Shown here in pieces: positions 22,930-35,819 of a DNA stretch of 64,000 bases (within the stretch, counting starts at the first letter, position 1; the number at the start of each line of letters is the position of its first letter). The notes under the pieces were generated by a model, which worked only from the letters and a program-made list of their open reading frames with translations, was not told where the DNA came from and did not search any database. The DNA comes from Dreissena polymorpha (lineage: Eukaryota > Mollusca > Bivalvia > Myida > Dreissenidae), in contig NC_068355.1 of assembly GCF_020536995.1 (NCBI RefSeq), positions 74,846,093 to 74,910,092 of the forward strand, in the 5' to 3' direction. Position numbers and translations under genes: made by a program.

Positions 22930-23068
22930 CCACTGTGTGTGCGTGAGTGCATGCGTGTGCGTGTGTGTAAGTGCGTGCGTGCGAGCGAGCGTGCGTGCTT
23001 GCGCGTGTGTTTGTCGGTGCGTGCGTGCTTATGTGCGTGCGAGCGCGCGTGTGTTTGTGTGCGAGTAG
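22930..23068. repeat. (GTGC/GTGT)n microsatellite
   Basis: Imperfect alternating purine-pyrimidine run of GTGCGTGC and GTGTGT. It could adopt Z-DNA. The Cys/Val/Arg-rich open frames here are artefacts. Confidence 0.8.
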
Positions 23069-23074
23069 TTGTTG

Positions 23075-24400
23075 TTAATGTGCATATACCGGATATTACA
23101 AATGTTGATTTTCACAACCCACTCGAATGCTTGGTTAAAAATCCATGCAGCCGGTGTGTCAATAAGAAATGATACTTGAACAGTAAACTATTAAGTTTTA
23201 ACAACGTATTCCACTGTATTGTAATGAGGTGAAGAGCCTTTGAAACACTTAATATCTTATTAAGTGCATAGGAGTTGTTATCATAACATCCACTTATGAA
23301 TTATGTTGCTCGTTTATCTGATGTATATGTCATGTTTTGAAAGAGGAGTCTTCAACATAAATTTTATTCGATCACATGTATTGCCTCTTCACGATACGAA
23401 CATGTGATCTGCCATGACTACATAAGACCTTACGAATGGAAATCTGACCACTTAAAACGAAAACCTATATAAATATTGTTTAAATCAATTTTCTCAAATG
23501 TATAAATATACAGTTTTAAATTGTCCAAATTTAAGCAATATAAGTAAAAAATAATTATGAAGAGAAAGTAGCAATACTGAAATCCTGTCCCTTCAAATTA
23601 AAACGCTACAGCCTTATCCGTTTGGCTATTGTAAACAAATCTCGCATGTTATGCTTCATACAGGCCAAGAGATGCACTTCGAACTATTCGGGCGTTGTGT
23701 GTTTTAACGTTCCAAAGCTAATGAAGTTTAAATTGAGGATTTAAAGAGTAAACTTTACGTTTCTTAATTGTTTAAATATATCGAAAGAACCCTACGTTCA
23801 CATGTCATATAGTGTATGGTATAAGTATCTAACATGTAAGGTCAATTGCATTTAGATTTTAGTTCAGTGACTGATCCATTCGCATTTGACTGTGTTTGAT
23901 GTAGAATGTTTGGATGTCAATCGCAAAAGTCATAAGATTGAGCGTGTGCTATACTATTCAAAATATTACACTATCAATGCACAGAAAGGGCACGCAGCAC
24001 TTAAACATTGTCGATGTGCTGTATAGTAATACAGCCATTGAAAGAGCGTAGCTTATAATATGCTCAGAATATATATGTGTGTGGATTCGCGTACTTAAGC
24101 ACAAGTAGACGTGACCAAATAAACAACCCCGTGTCTTTTGGTGCACGAATCTAAACGTATTGGCATTTTGCTTTCACTACTAAAAAATAAACGATTGATA
24201 GGTGATCAAAGCACGTCGTGTTTTAGTATCGAACAGCACACAGAAATGTGGCTTCTGGGATATATATTTTGTTACCCCAACCCAGTTTACATTTCGGCGG
24301 CGATGTGTTAAGCTCCAAATTAATTATTTAATCACCTTCTCTGCTGTTGGGGCAAAACGTGTAACGTTTATATTATGTACATGGTTTTACTGAAGATATG
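23075..24400. other. AT-rich intergenic DNA, nothing recognised
   Basis: No exon or repeat I can support. Short frames lack coding character. Confidence 0.35.
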
Positions 24401-24414
24401 TTAGGAAAACTGAT

Positions 24415-24545
24415 CCTACTCCTGGCAGCAGGGTTTTCTTGCGGACCGGAACCAATTTCGAACTAGGCCGAGATACGATTAGAGCGAATGTTCTAACCCC
24501 GTTTCATGACCACTCGACAAAAAATTATTACTTTTAGAGTGTTAA
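24415..24545. repeat. decayed unit of the 10879-11842 repeat family
   Basis: Shares CCGGAACCAATTTCGAACT, CCCCGTTTCATGACCA and ACTTTTAGAGTGTTAAGGC with those units, at low identity. Confidence 0.45.
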
Positions 24546-24559
24546 GGCATATAATCAAA

Positions 24560-25330
24560 ACATATTATCATATTATCAAAAGAAATTTATCTTTTCCTGC
24601 TCTGAATCCTCGAGTTTAGACTACGCATGAAGACTGTACTCCTTTTGCTGCATTTACCCGCTCTCGATATACATGCATAGGTGGTGCGGTGTTGTTATGC
24701 AATTTGAGCAGTATGCAGCACGAGCGAGTACGATTTGGTTCTGCTGTCTGTAAAAATATTGTGCTTAGATTAACATACATGTGTATATCATTGCGTGCAG
24801 TTTGGAAATGTGTACTCATAGATAGCTTTGATATGTTATATGAAGGAGATTGCGAAAACACGCGAATACACACTGAAGGTTTATTCGATTATTTAGACAT
24901 ACAGTACATTTATAAACGTTAATATTTTTTACTAATTTGGTTACTGTACTAATAAATGCCCATATAAGTTAATTGATTGCAGCGTATTTCATACACTAGT
25001 GTATATATCGATTTAAAGCGTAAACTGTTCTTTTCCCAAGCAACATTCATATGTTTTAAAAATAAGATGCAAATGTTTATTATATTGTTTATATTAAGAA
25101 TATCCATTTACATTATTTTAGTGTTACTGTTTAAACTAGTAGTATAAAGCCATTATTTGATTAGCAATAACTCCTTTTTATCCGCTTCCTGAAAAACTGT
25201 TAACGCGGCGTTGCAATTTTTTTTCGAGAAGTATACATTTTCATCTCTTAAATCACAACGCAGTCGTGCTTGTGCGAGATTCAACAAGTTATGCGCTGTA
25301 TATATGTAAACCGTTGTTAGGTTTTCATGT
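24560..25330. other. upstream region of gene A
   Basis: Holds no recognised repeat or exon. The promoter of gene A probably lies here, but I see no convincing TATA box or initiator, so none is annotated. Confidence 0.3.
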
Positions 25331-25337
25331 AATCAAC

Positions 25338-25437
25338 ATGGCAGTTAATTGCTTAAAGGCAATATTGCGATCGTGTTGGACTATTGTTATTTTTCTGAAA
25401 CTATTCCAAGTTTCTGGTGCAAATGGGCAACTTAGAT
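25338..25437 (+). CDS. gene A exon 1: signal peptide
   Basis: Encodes MAVNCLKAILRSCWTIVIFL followed by KLFQVSGANG. That is a basic start, a hydrophobic core and a small-residue cleavage zone. The donor is gtgagt and the exon ends in phase 1, matching the next acceptor. It is placed before CCP1 because phase and signal fit; the intron of 1937 bp is inferred. Confidence 0.65.
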
Positions 25438-25465
25438 GTGAGTAATAATACTACTACTACTACTT

Positions 25466-25501
<36 letters not shown>

Positions 25502-28500
25502 ATAATAATAATAATAATTTTGTGAATTAGATACCCATTATACCACTTACAAGAAAAGAAAACATTGCACTTATAATGCACAATATGTAGTCCACATATA
25601 ATGCAGCAATAGGGTATGCGGATACTTTGATAACAGACGGCACTTCAATACCAGATAACAACAAAATTCACGCGCAAGAGTTGAGTTCTTCAGCTTTTTT
25701 GCATTTATGTACTGTTAATTTGGTTTTCAGACGATTAATGGTATAGTACTTCGTATTTCGGAGCAAGAAAGTTTTGAAAAAAACAGTGGATTATAAAAAA
25801 AGAGATAAAGTTTCATGGATATTCGTCATGAATTCGATGATAATTACGTATTTCAACAAAATAAAAATACTTGGAAATAAAGCAAGAACGTGCCAACTAA
25901 TCGAAATAAAAGGTCAATATGTCCATCAATGTTATAACATGTTAAATGTTAGTTGAATAACGTATTTAAGGAAATTCAAATGTTTTAAGAGTCGGATGCC
26001 AAATTTTCATGGACACTTCTTTTACCGATCATCTCAAAGACAATGGCACTTCGATTCCGGATAACTGGAAACTTTTTACCAAATATAACAAACTCTATTT
26101 AGTGAATCACAAATGCAGAATTCGCTGTTGAATACTGCTATAGTAAGCAGGCAATAAATAAAAATGCATGTACTGACGTAAATTAAAAACGAATTACCGA
26201 AACATGTTCTTATTCCTTTGGAATATGATAATAAAAGAGAAAAGGAAGTGTAATTTTAGGGAAGTGCTTCCTATAAGTTGAGCTCAGTATAAAGTTAGTT
26301 TTCCAATCTCTTTTAAATTTTGTGGCTACGAATTAGTATCGTCTTCCTGATGCGATTCTAATGAGCACCAATGACAAAGGATTTTATGAGGTGTATTGGC
26401 CGCTTTAAGACCCCTTTCTCCCCTTATCTAGAATCCTGTTCAATTCTAGATCACAGTCGTGTTGATCCACATGATCCGTTGTATTTTCAATTCTCTTAAT
26501 CTCAATTTACCACTTAAAAACAAGTTTATTATTTAGACAATTATTTTCGGTCGTCACTTGAAATATTACTTCAGAAATAAGCATTTGAATTTTATTTTAA
26601 ATTTGCACTTATAATATTAATTATATAATTTAATAGTAATACGATTTTTGAAAACGAACAACGCCATTGGTTATATTTGACATGTGTATGTAATTACGTT
26701 ATGCATAGATTCCCAATGTGTCGGGCTTGACAATGCAAATTGATTCGTACTTCAAAATGGTTGGTAAGAATAGCCATAATATACATAAATGCATTTCAGG
26801 TAAAAGATTAAACTCGGTTCTCAGAGTGCCAAATTTGTTGAAAGTCTCTGTTTTCCGAAGTGCCCTATTTCGGGAATCAAAATATCCGCAACTTCATGAA
26901 TACCACCTATTAAAACATGCTCTTTCTTCGTTTATATTTCGTTGAATACTATCAAAATTTCAGTATTTGAAACACAGTGATTACTCTACATGCTGAAATA
27001 TCAAACAATTTCTTCCAACATTTCTAAGTAGTTTTATTTTGTTGAAATGTTTACTGTTCATCCAGTCTATGCTGTTTTCCAAGCGAACTTTCTATATTTT
27101 GGGGAAAAATTTACCATTCTTCCGTGATGTTTTCTTTGCAATAGAAAAGGATACACCATTTATAAACTCGACCATGCGCCTTGTCTAAAAAACTAATCTT
27201 TATTATTTAACTTAAAAAAAAAACCCTGATGAACTTACCTCTCGCGCGTGGCTTTTGTTGTTATCTGGTATCGAAGTACCATCTGTTATCAAAGTATTCG
27301 CATACCCAGCGTGGCGACTGAACCTAATAAACTTTTCAATTCACAAACTAAAAATATTGTCTCTATGGTGTCAGACCGGCGAGGGCTGTGTCCTACTCGC
27401 AACCTGGACATTAAGAACGGCGATTACAGCATCAGGTCCGGTAACTCTGTGGTCGAATACAGGTGCAACGACGGCTTCATGCTCTATGGGACGTCTATCA
27501 TAATCTGCTTCGGCACCCAATGGAGCGAACAGCCCCCTATGTGCATAGGTAATTTAGGAATTGTTATAAACAGCACTAACGGTATTATATTGAAAGAACT
27601 TCATGTCTGCTTCATCTAGATTTATACAACGAAGGGTGTTTCATAAAACACTTAACCAAAAAGTGATTAAAAGACCGTATACCGGTTGTCGTGCACCTCG
27701 GAAAGAAGCCGTAACAAATGGTTTCATATCGGATAATAATAATACTCGCTTAGTTAATAATGATAATCTTTATAATTATAATATTTATGAAAACAAAACA
27801 TGTATATAACACTTGTTTGATCTGTGATGAATTGTTGGCTGAGCGTTAATTTAGTTTAACTTAAAAACTTATTTTGCGATAGACAGCCAAGCATGAATAG
27901 GTTTACGCTATAGGTTGTGTTATAAGTTGTTGTCCTAAATAGTGTAGGTAATAGGTGTTCTGGTTTTGTAAATGTTATCGCATCCCATTAAGTGGCAGTT
28001 CATAGCTGTTTGCGTCTACGAGATATTTCGCGCTTGAACCTCAATATTATTCTTATTATTGCATGTATTCCTTTGACGCGTATGCAATGGTTTTCGCTAA
28101 ACAAGCGTAATAGCTAGATTTGAATTGTTTTTTTTTTGTTTAATAAAAGTTTCCATTGAAAGTCAAATTCTGCACTCGAAACATACCGACCCCTAATCCA
28201 GTTCTTCGTGTGATTTATCCTCTCAGCTCCGACTTGCCCTAAAATCAGCCCAACGTCGGTGCTGCGAGTACACGAGGAATACACTGGCGCAATCGCGACA
28301 TTTTCGTGCGCTGTAGGACACAAATTGGTTGGAGATGAAAAGCTGATCTGTACCGGAATCAACTGGAACAAACTCACACCGAAATGCAAACGTAAGTTCA
28401 TCGAAAGTCCACTTTGTCAAAATCAGCCGAATCCATAAAACTATGCTGGGAATCCTCAGATAATCAGAAATATATGAGAACACTACAAAATTGATACATG

Positions 28501-31500
28501 TAGGGTTGCGTTTTTACATTGTTACTGCGTTCAAAGTCTATTTTATTCTTACAATCTTATGAACTTTTTTTAAATAAAATGTACTTATACGAAAAGATCT
28601 ATCCCCAAGAACCAAATTCCATTTGTCAATGCATTAACCTTACGCAGAGAAAAATGGGCAAGTAGAGTGCTGTTTTGTCCCAGAACGCCGCATCTATCTA
28701 TGAATTCTCATTCATTAAATGATCAACACATATCATATATGATATTTGATGTATTGCGAGCAAGAACCGCATAGGTACCTTCACGAATAAAGTTTCATTT
28801 CGACAAAAAGGTCAAAGTATGAGGTTCTTTTTTTTAAATGTTAGCAATAGAAAGTCCCAATTCATTGACACATTGTGAGATAATGGGAGATGAATCGATG
28901 TTATAATATATTACATTTATATTATATCAAAGCATATAATGTAATTTGATTTTATTTGACATAAATATGATAATAGTGGCAAGTTGTCGGCGACTGTAAT
29001 GTTCTTTTGTGATACAAATTGGAAATGCGATCGATACTTACTAAACTAAAGAACGCATTTTTGCGAAACCGTCTTGTTTACATTTTCCTACAAAAACCAT
29101 ATGATACACCCAATAACCGGCGTTGACAATAGTGGGTTGTTACCGAAGTTGTTGTGATAAGTAGTTTCCTCTTAATTAAGCCACACTAGTTCCGTCCTGA
29201 TCGTTGAGAGCAATTTAAGTTATACAAGCAACCGTACAAAGTACAAAGCTCAAGAAACCCTTAAAGACATTCTCAGCACGTATTATAACTTGAAAAATTA
29301 CGTTGTAAAGCTATGATTCATCGCTGAACATAAATTTCGAAACCATTTTGTACGGAATACCGTTAGACCATCGTTGTTATATATTAAAATCCAGAGGGCG
29401 AGAATGCGAGAACGCGACAGTACGATGACGAGAATGCAACAATACGATGACGACAGTGCGACAATACGATGGCGAGAATGCGAGAACGCGATGGCGAGAA
29501 TGCGAGAAAGATAGAGTACGATGACGACAATGCGACAGTGCGACGGCGACAATGCGAAAGTAATATCGTACTGTCGCCTTCGTATCATTGCATTCTCGCC
29601 ATCGCGTTCTCGCAGTCTCGCCATCATATTGCCGAACTGTCGTAATCGTATAGTCGAATTCCCCTCATCGTACTCTCGCGTTCTTGCATTCTCGCATCCT
29701 CACCGTCGCGTTCTCGTATTCTCGCCATCGTATTGTCGTCGCACTGTCGTCATTGTATTATCGCATTCGCGTCATCGTACTCTCGCATTGTCGCCATCGT
29801 ACTATTGCACTGTCGCCATCGTATTGTCGCACTGTCGTCATCGCTCTGTCGTATTGTCGTCATCGTACTATCGCGTTCTCGCATTCTCGCTATCGCGTTC
29901 TCGCATTTCGCCATCGTATTTCAATGTGTTGCCACGATGGCACTAGTGGTATTCCGTAATTTTGCAACAACATTTCGTATACAACAGTTTAATCAGGAAG
30001 AACACTTTAGTTTGAAAAGAATTACACTATTACACAGTTTCGTATCTTAATAGAAATGTTGTTTGTGTAATATTAATGAGATTATCAATTTAATAATAAT
30101 GACAGTCTCTATTTCGGGAATGAATGAAATTATTCATACAACTATTCAATTAAGTTTTCGACTTTTTTTGAATTCGAAGTACCTTTTGTTTGGTTGTGAA
30201 TGTTTCCGAATGTTTTGCTTACTATTAATTTAGAAATTGATATCAAGTTTTACAAAATAGATCTCTGCAACGTTTGCACTAAAAGCTTCATCTTTGTCCA
30301 TGTATATTTTCTTAAGAGTTTCCACTTAGCATTAAATTTACTCAATCATCAAAGGTAACACTGAGTGTTTTATTTTTAATTTAATAGAAACTCGCCAAGC
30401 TAAATTATTGGAACAACTTGCAGGCTAATTTTTACATGATCTGAACACGGACTCTAGATGAGACAATATACGCTCCGTGATTTGAATTAGCAGAAACGTC
30501 TAGTATCATTAATATCAAGCGAATATATACATAGCTGACTCAAACATAAACTACTGCGCTGACCAGCAACTCTTGGCTTGTGTTGGAACTCCTAGTCGAA
30601 AGTATTATTCGTTACCAAGAAAATGTACATACCCTACACGCCTGTCTGTAGCATGGACTCCGCCAACGTCATGTGACTTTGAGACCGAGGACCTCTGTGG
30701 CTGGATACAGCACGATAAGGATCACCAGGACTGGATCAGGAATACCGGAAGTACGCCAACCTCCCGCACAGGGCCAGTCCATGACCATACTCTCGGACCG
30801 GATGGGGAAGGTAGGTCGTTTCGAAGCGTAATAGACCTAGAGGCATGTGATTTGAGCTTATTTGTTCGACCGAACAGGGTTTGACCGTTTGGTGTTATGC
30901 ATATAAGTACGAGCCGGCTATAGTTATCAACTTGCCAATTTCTACCTGATCACTTTAATCAAGCTTCGCCTGATCGGTTTTGTCTTATGCAATCGAAATA
31001 CATATTTAATGTACGCGATAGTTCCAGTAGAATACGTTTAACTGTGAACATGTACATATACATGTATGTTCAGCAACTACATATCATATGAAGGAGATGT
31101 TTATGTTCTATATGTTCTCTTCAATCATTCTCGGCAAAACATTTATTAACTGATGATATTAATATTCTTCCGAATACTTAACTTTAGTTTTTAGTGTGGT
31201 TTTTAATATATATGAGCACGTTGTATTAATCTCCAACTATACCTTTGTAACGGCTAACAATGTTCACCCATATAGTCATACACATAAATTGGCCATGTTT
31301 GCTCAGGTCACTACATGTTTTTCGAGACGTCCACGCCAACACGTGACGGTCACGAGGCCATACTTGAGTCTCCCCTGTACGCGACAGACCTCAGCGACTC
31401 TTGCTTCTCGTTCTGGTATCACATTCTTGGTGAAAAGGGTTGGTTAATTTTATTGTTTTTCCTCGTTTAATTTGGCACATCGTCATTGGAATGATATAAT

Positions 31501-34091
31501 GCATATAATGGATATTTTAGGGCGTGGTAAATGTTCAAGAACACTGTTTCCTCACACGTATCATAACTACAACGAACTTTTTTTTTAATTAGGTCAATAA
31601 ACCAAAACGTAAAAAGGCCCCTTTTAATAGCTATGGTAGTGTCCGCATAGCACTCTATGATCCACTAATTGCTTTGATGTCTGCAGACATTGGGTGGTTG
31701 GAGGTGTATGTGAAGCCGGAGGGCAACAATGGTACCAGGGGCCTCAAGCCGGGATTTACGGTGAATGTGAACATGGGAGAAGACTGGTTCAACCATACAA
31801 TCCCTGTCCCTAAAATGACTGAACCATTCCAAGTAAGTGGATATTAAGTAATATACCGGATAAACGTTTGCAATGATTAACAACACAAAAACCCTATCTT
31901 ATGTCATCTGGGCTTTGTTTTCTGAAAGTTCCTTTCTCTTATTTTACGTTACCAATGTTAAACTCACTACAAATTAGCAAATTATAAAGACATTATGTCA
32001 TTATCTTCCTAAATTAAGGACTTAAAAAGAGACTGAAAGGCAATACATCGCTTTAGGTCGACAAATCAAACTTGCAACATATTGTAGTTTCTGGAGACAA
32101 ATCATGGCGTTCGACATTGCGAATTCACATAATATACATAAGTGTCTGCAATCAAATGATGCATGCGAACAGCAACTAAATCGCAGTAAAAATCAAGATA
32201 TGCATTTACCAGCTTCAAATGCCGTGTTTGCCTGTTTTGCGAGTAAACGAAAACGTAAACAAACGAACACGGACATTGGATATATGAACCCGATGTCTTC
32301 TTTGAACGCTAAATGAACAGTGCTGATGGTACAATGTTTTATTAAAGTGTTTTAAATTTACGAGTTGATGAATAGATAGTTATTTAATACGAAACAATTG
32401 CTGAACCAAATCCATATGCTCATAAAACCAACTAAATTTAATATTACATATTACCATCGTACAACACATTCACATGATGTAATGAAAACAAGATATTCGC
32501 CGATAAGATTATATTTCATGTACTGCGAAATTTGCGAAAAAATAATAGAATATTTGTTCATATTGTTCCTACATCTGTTTACAGATCTGGATCCTTGCGA
32601 GGCGAGGTGCCAGTTACCGGAGTGACTTCGCCATTGACGACCTCTCTCTGCACTCTTGCCCAGGCGAGTCACACAAGAGCTTAAACAAAAACAATACATA
32701 TCACAGCTAATAAGCCCTCATGACTACACTAGTTTTTTCTGGTATACACAAGGTCATTGACATACACGAACATGAGCACGCACCATTTCGAGGAACTCTA
32801 TTTAACATTAAATTCAGCCATATTTATTTATGAACTTAATCGTTTCTAGAAAGCCCATGTGTAAGAGGAATGCGTCCAAATAATGAAGAATGGTCTAGAT
32901 AATTCGTCTTGCTCAACACATAAGAAGTATAAATTCAGATTACATTTTCTCACTTTCCCTGGTTATGTTTGCTCTTAAGAACTCAGCATACATAATTATA
33001 CGAATAACGGAATATTGTATTACTACAATGGGATATAAAAGGTGAATTTTCGGTTTATCGCCGTTTAAAAATTTGCAATAGCACATTATATATGTTTATA
33101 TGAGAAGGATACCGATGAATATTTGTTTCGTTGTAAAAAAACATGTTTGTATTAAATAAATTTGTCTGTTAAGATTGAATATTGTTTGTATACGCGAATA
33201 ATGCATCACTTCTTGCCAAACAGTTGCAAGAATATATTTAACAGGTAAAAGCAACAGTGGACCTTTTTATGCGCAGAATGATATTTGCGATCAGCTATTT
33301 ACGGTTTGTGTTTTTAAACGGTGTTTTAATCGGTTAGATGTGTTATTCGTTTAAGGTTTGTTTTTTATGTCTCAACCCCATATTTTTTCAGTGCAACACC
33401 ATTGCAATCAAAATACACGTACAAAATATTCGTATTTTTATATCGCTCGTTAAGACGAAACATGTTTTTACTTATTTTAGGCGCGACAACTGCAAAAGCT
33501 GAAACTAAAGTAACAAAGATTGTAGCCAGTACCGAACCTGATACAACCAGCCAAACAACAAAACAAACAACCACCAACGCAACGACTGCACAGACAAAAG
33601 CAACAACGACAACACCAAAGCCTTCTACAACTACAATACTCTCAACAACAACAACAACAACATCATTTACAACAGCAGCAACAACAAAAACTCCGATAGC
33701 AACTGAAGTCCCCAAAGCAAGTACACACGTTCCGCAAACGACATATGAAAACATATCTACACTACAAAATGCGGACAAAACAAACAGTGAGTCCAGTTCT
33801 TCTGACAAAGTCACTATGCAGGGCAGAACCTATGTTACCCACATGCCATCAGAGGATCTTAAACGTGCAGATGGGGTTGTCGCTAACAAAGGGAACAGCA
33901 GTGGAATGGGTACTGTTGGGATAGTGTTCATAGTTCTTGGTTTAGTCGTTGTGGCCGTAGCTTCAGCCATTGTGGTCAAGGTCTGGTATAAGCGACGGGT
34001 CGACAAGCGCCTAGATTACCGGGCCAGTCTCCATTCCACAAATCCGCTCTACGATGAGATCGAAAATCAGGAAAAAGAACTTACTGACTAA
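25338..34091 (+). CDS. gene A: CCP-CCP-MAM-mucin stalk type I membrane receptor (8 exons, ~521 aa)
   Basis: Hand-assembled exons: 25338-25437, 27375-27548, 28227-28391, 30652-30810, 31307-31438, 31687-31832, 32585-32663 and 33481-34091. Junction phases are 1,1,1,1,1,0,1 and the total is 1566 nt. Domains: signal peptide (1 to ~30), CCP1 (34-91) and CCP2 (92-146), each with four Cys and a Trp before the last Cys. The MAM domain is 147-318, with motifs CDFE..LCGW, GHYMFFE, CFSFWYH and FAIDDLSL. A Thr/Ser-rich stalk follows, then a membrane helix (~462-484) and a 37-residue tail with KRR stop-transfer and NPLYDEI, which holds NPxY and YxxPhi. CCP and MAM domains mediate extracellular binding, so I infer an adhesion or recognition receptor; the ligand is unknown. 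The start has a good context (AACATGG). A tandem paralog lies downstream (42946-55999). The last intron appears to use a GC donor. The nearest AATAAA is at 34689. Confidence 0.8.
25444..25520. repeat. (ACT)n/(AAT)n microsatellite in gene A intron 1
   Basis: A trinucleotide run of ACT units passes into AAT units. It starts right after the exon 1 donor. Confidence 0.9.
27375..27548 (+). CDS. gene A exon 2: CCP/sushi domain 1
   Basis: Phase 1-1 exon of 58 codons between acceptor GTGTCAG and donor gtaatt. The four CCP cysteines lie in LCPTR, YRCND, IICFG and PMCIG; GTQWSE has the conserved Trp. A single phase 1-1 exon per CCP is the usual arrangement. Confidence 0.85.
28227..28391 (+). CDS. gene A exon 3: CCP/sushi domain 2
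   Basis: Phase 1-1 exon of 55 codons between acceptor ATCCTCTCAG and donor gtaagt. The cysteines lie in PTCPK, FSCAV, LICTG and PKCK; GINWNK has the Trp. Confidence 0.85.
29345..29965. mobile_element. MITE-like element with an inverted minisatellite (gene A intron 3)
   Basis: The ends are inverted: TACGGAATACCGTTAGACC with ATCGTTG on the left and CACGATGGCACTAGTGGTA with TTCCGTA on the right. The interior has two blocks. At 29395-29560 the units read GCGAGAATGCGAGAACGCGA and GTACGATGACG. At 29565-29930 the same units appear as their reverse complement (GCATTCTCGCCATCGCG). The strand switch is near 29562. Ser/Arg-rich frames here are artefacts. Confidence 0.65.
30652..30810 (+). CDS. gene A exon 4: MAM domain, first part
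   Basis: Acceptor CTGTCTGTAG, donor gtaggt, phase 1-1, 53 codons. It contains SCDFETEDLCGW, QDWIRNTGSTPTSRTGP and HDHTLG, the classic MAM N-terminal pattern with its first two cysteines. Confidence 0.85.
31307..31438 (+). CDS. gene A exon 5: MAM domain, second part
   Basis: Acceptor TTTGCTCAG, donor gttggt, phase 1-1, 44 codons. It contains GHYMFFETSTP, AILESPLY and SCFSFWYHILGE, the central MAM strand motifs with the third cysteine. The donor is weaker than average. Confidence 0.8.
31687..31832 (+). CDS. gene A exon 6: MAM domain, third part
   Basis: Acceptor GTCTGCAG, donor gtaagt, phase 1 to 0, 146 nt. It contains GWLEVYVKPEG and GEDWFNHTIPV, with one NHT sequon. Confidence 0.8.
32585..32663 (+). 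CDS. gene A exon 7: MAM domain end, with GC splice donor
   Basis: Acceptor CTGTTTACAG, phase 0 to 1, 79 nt. It contains IWILARRGASYRSDFAIDD and LSLHSCP, the MAM C-terminal motif with the last cysteine. The exon must end CCCAG followed by gcgagt, a GC-AG intron, because only that junction restores frame with exon 8 (Gly codon G/GC). A nearby GT (gcgaGTcaca) would break the frame. Confidence 0.65.
33481..34091 (+). CDS. gene A exon 8: mucin-like stalk, membrane helix, cytoplasmic tail
   Basis: Acceptor CTTATTTTAG, 203 codons plus TAA. A Thr-rich, Lys-containing stalk (many TTT and ATT runs) of about 140 residues is followed by GTVGIVFIVLGLVVVAVAS, a membrane helix, and the tail KVWYKRR...NPLYDEIENQEKELTD. 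NPLY (~506-509) matches NPxY, and YDEI matches the endocytic YxxPhi form. Confidence 0.85.
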
Positions 34092-34099
34092 AAGTTACG

Positions 34100-35810
34100 G
34101 TCACACATATGAGGTTTTATTATTTTTATTGATATCAACTACTGACTAAAGGTATTACACTACATGTATTTTTGAAAAATGACGCTGTCAACATGATATT
34201 TAGTTGTGTCAGTAAACGCGTTTATGCAGTATCAACATGTTTTAGACAAAAACATGTACACATGTTTTGTTTAAAACGTGTGAGAATAGATATTTCACAT
34301 ATTGGCATTCCGAAGCATATTAATTTAATAACATCAGTCTTTAGTAAACTCGTTGTACGAGTTCGGAAATATTGTCCGTATTAAGTCAATTAACAATTCC
34401 TTTATTCGTTTATATGATATGAAATAATTACTCTTTTCAGATCCGATAACTCTTAAAATATATGTACATTTGTTTGTTGTACTGTTGTATAGAGTACTTA
34501 AGTAATGCCAACAAGTTTAGCAAGTCTTACCGAAGTTTTTGAATTAATGTTTTAGCAAAAAACGATTTCTCAATAACCATAAAAGATATCAATGTGTACT
34601 AAAAATACTAAAACGGAAACTTATTTTACACTGAACAGAACCAATCAAAATGTATTCCAAGAGTAACATGTAATGTTTTGTTATTACAAATAAAAAAAAC
34701 CAAGTGTTCATATTTCTTAATTTGAAATTTAAGTTTTATCATTACTAATCTAATAAGCTATACAACATATTTGTATATGTCAACGCCATAGTTTGTAAAA
34801 ATGTATCATTTCGTAGGATTGTTCAATGGGTAAATGTTTATTTAACCATTACGAAACCTAAAAGCACTATTTTATAATACATTTATTGCGAATTGTAAAA
34901 CGTTTAAATCCGATTCAAGTAATTTAGTGTCCTCTTTCAACTTAAAACTTAAGCCTTTAGTCGATTTCTTTTCAATTCATATAAGATTTTTAAAAACAAT
35001 TTTACTGGTCATGTTCAAACATTTTAAACTTTTAATGTGGCTACATATAGACAAACATTTCTAGGATTTGTACTAGGCTATCAATCGTGTGGCGGCTTCA
35101 TTCTCCATTGCACAACGATAGACAATATGTAGTTTTGGTTTCATTTCATCGTGCTCATAAATATAATGTTGTTGAACTCGGGTCTGTATATGACAATAAA
35201 TTACACGTGGTTAAATAGTAATCACATTGAACTGTTTGCTACTGTCTGTGCGTATGTGTGTCTTGTCTAGTGCAGTTGATCTGTGTCTTGCTAGTTACAC
35301 GTGTTTCCTTGTCGAATATAAATAAATTGGCTAGTTTTTCCCACTGCCGGTGCAGCATTTTCACTTTATACGTAAATAACAAACTTTGTGAAATTTATTA
35401 ATTCAATCTTGTATAAAGGCTTTTTGATTATAAATTCATGTTTATGTGTTATTTTTCAATTTCAACATTTTACATTAAGCTGTGCATTTTAAAACTCTCG
35501 GTGCGTCATTCATTTATATTTGTATTTGTTCAACTTAAATACAGTAATTTATTGCCAAGACACAATTGAAAAGGAATGCTGTTCGATCTTATTTGATTAA
35601 TTCATATGTTGAGAGACACAACAAATACTAAGATCTCGTGTATTGTGTATTTCTTGTATCATCATTTACCTGGCCATGTTTTCTAGCAATACGCTATATA
35701 CATTGTTTTAGCAAGTTGACTTAAACTGTGTGTGTGTTAAATAATGTGTTTTAATAAAGTTTGCATAATAAACGAAATTAATCACTTTGTAATAATTTGT
35801 TTTTAAAACT
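34100..35810. other. gene A 3' region and spacer
   Basis: AT-rich. Candidate polyadenylation hexamers AATAAA lie near 34689 and 35752, neither provable. No further exon or repeat is seen. Confidence 0.35.
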
Positions 35811-35819
35811 TCATCGTTC

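Noticed and set aside
29298-30050. Ser/Arg-rich frames resembling SR proteins
   Set aside because: They come from the inverted GCGAGAATGCGA minisatellite; no conserved domain.
32661-32672. GT donor at gcgaGTcaca for gene A exon 7
   Set aside because: It would leave phase 2, which does not fit the phase 1 acceptor at 33481; the GC donor fits.
33365-33814. 149-aa minus-strand Val-rich frame opposite gene A exon 8
   Set aside because: The same shadow effect from the Thr-rich stalk.
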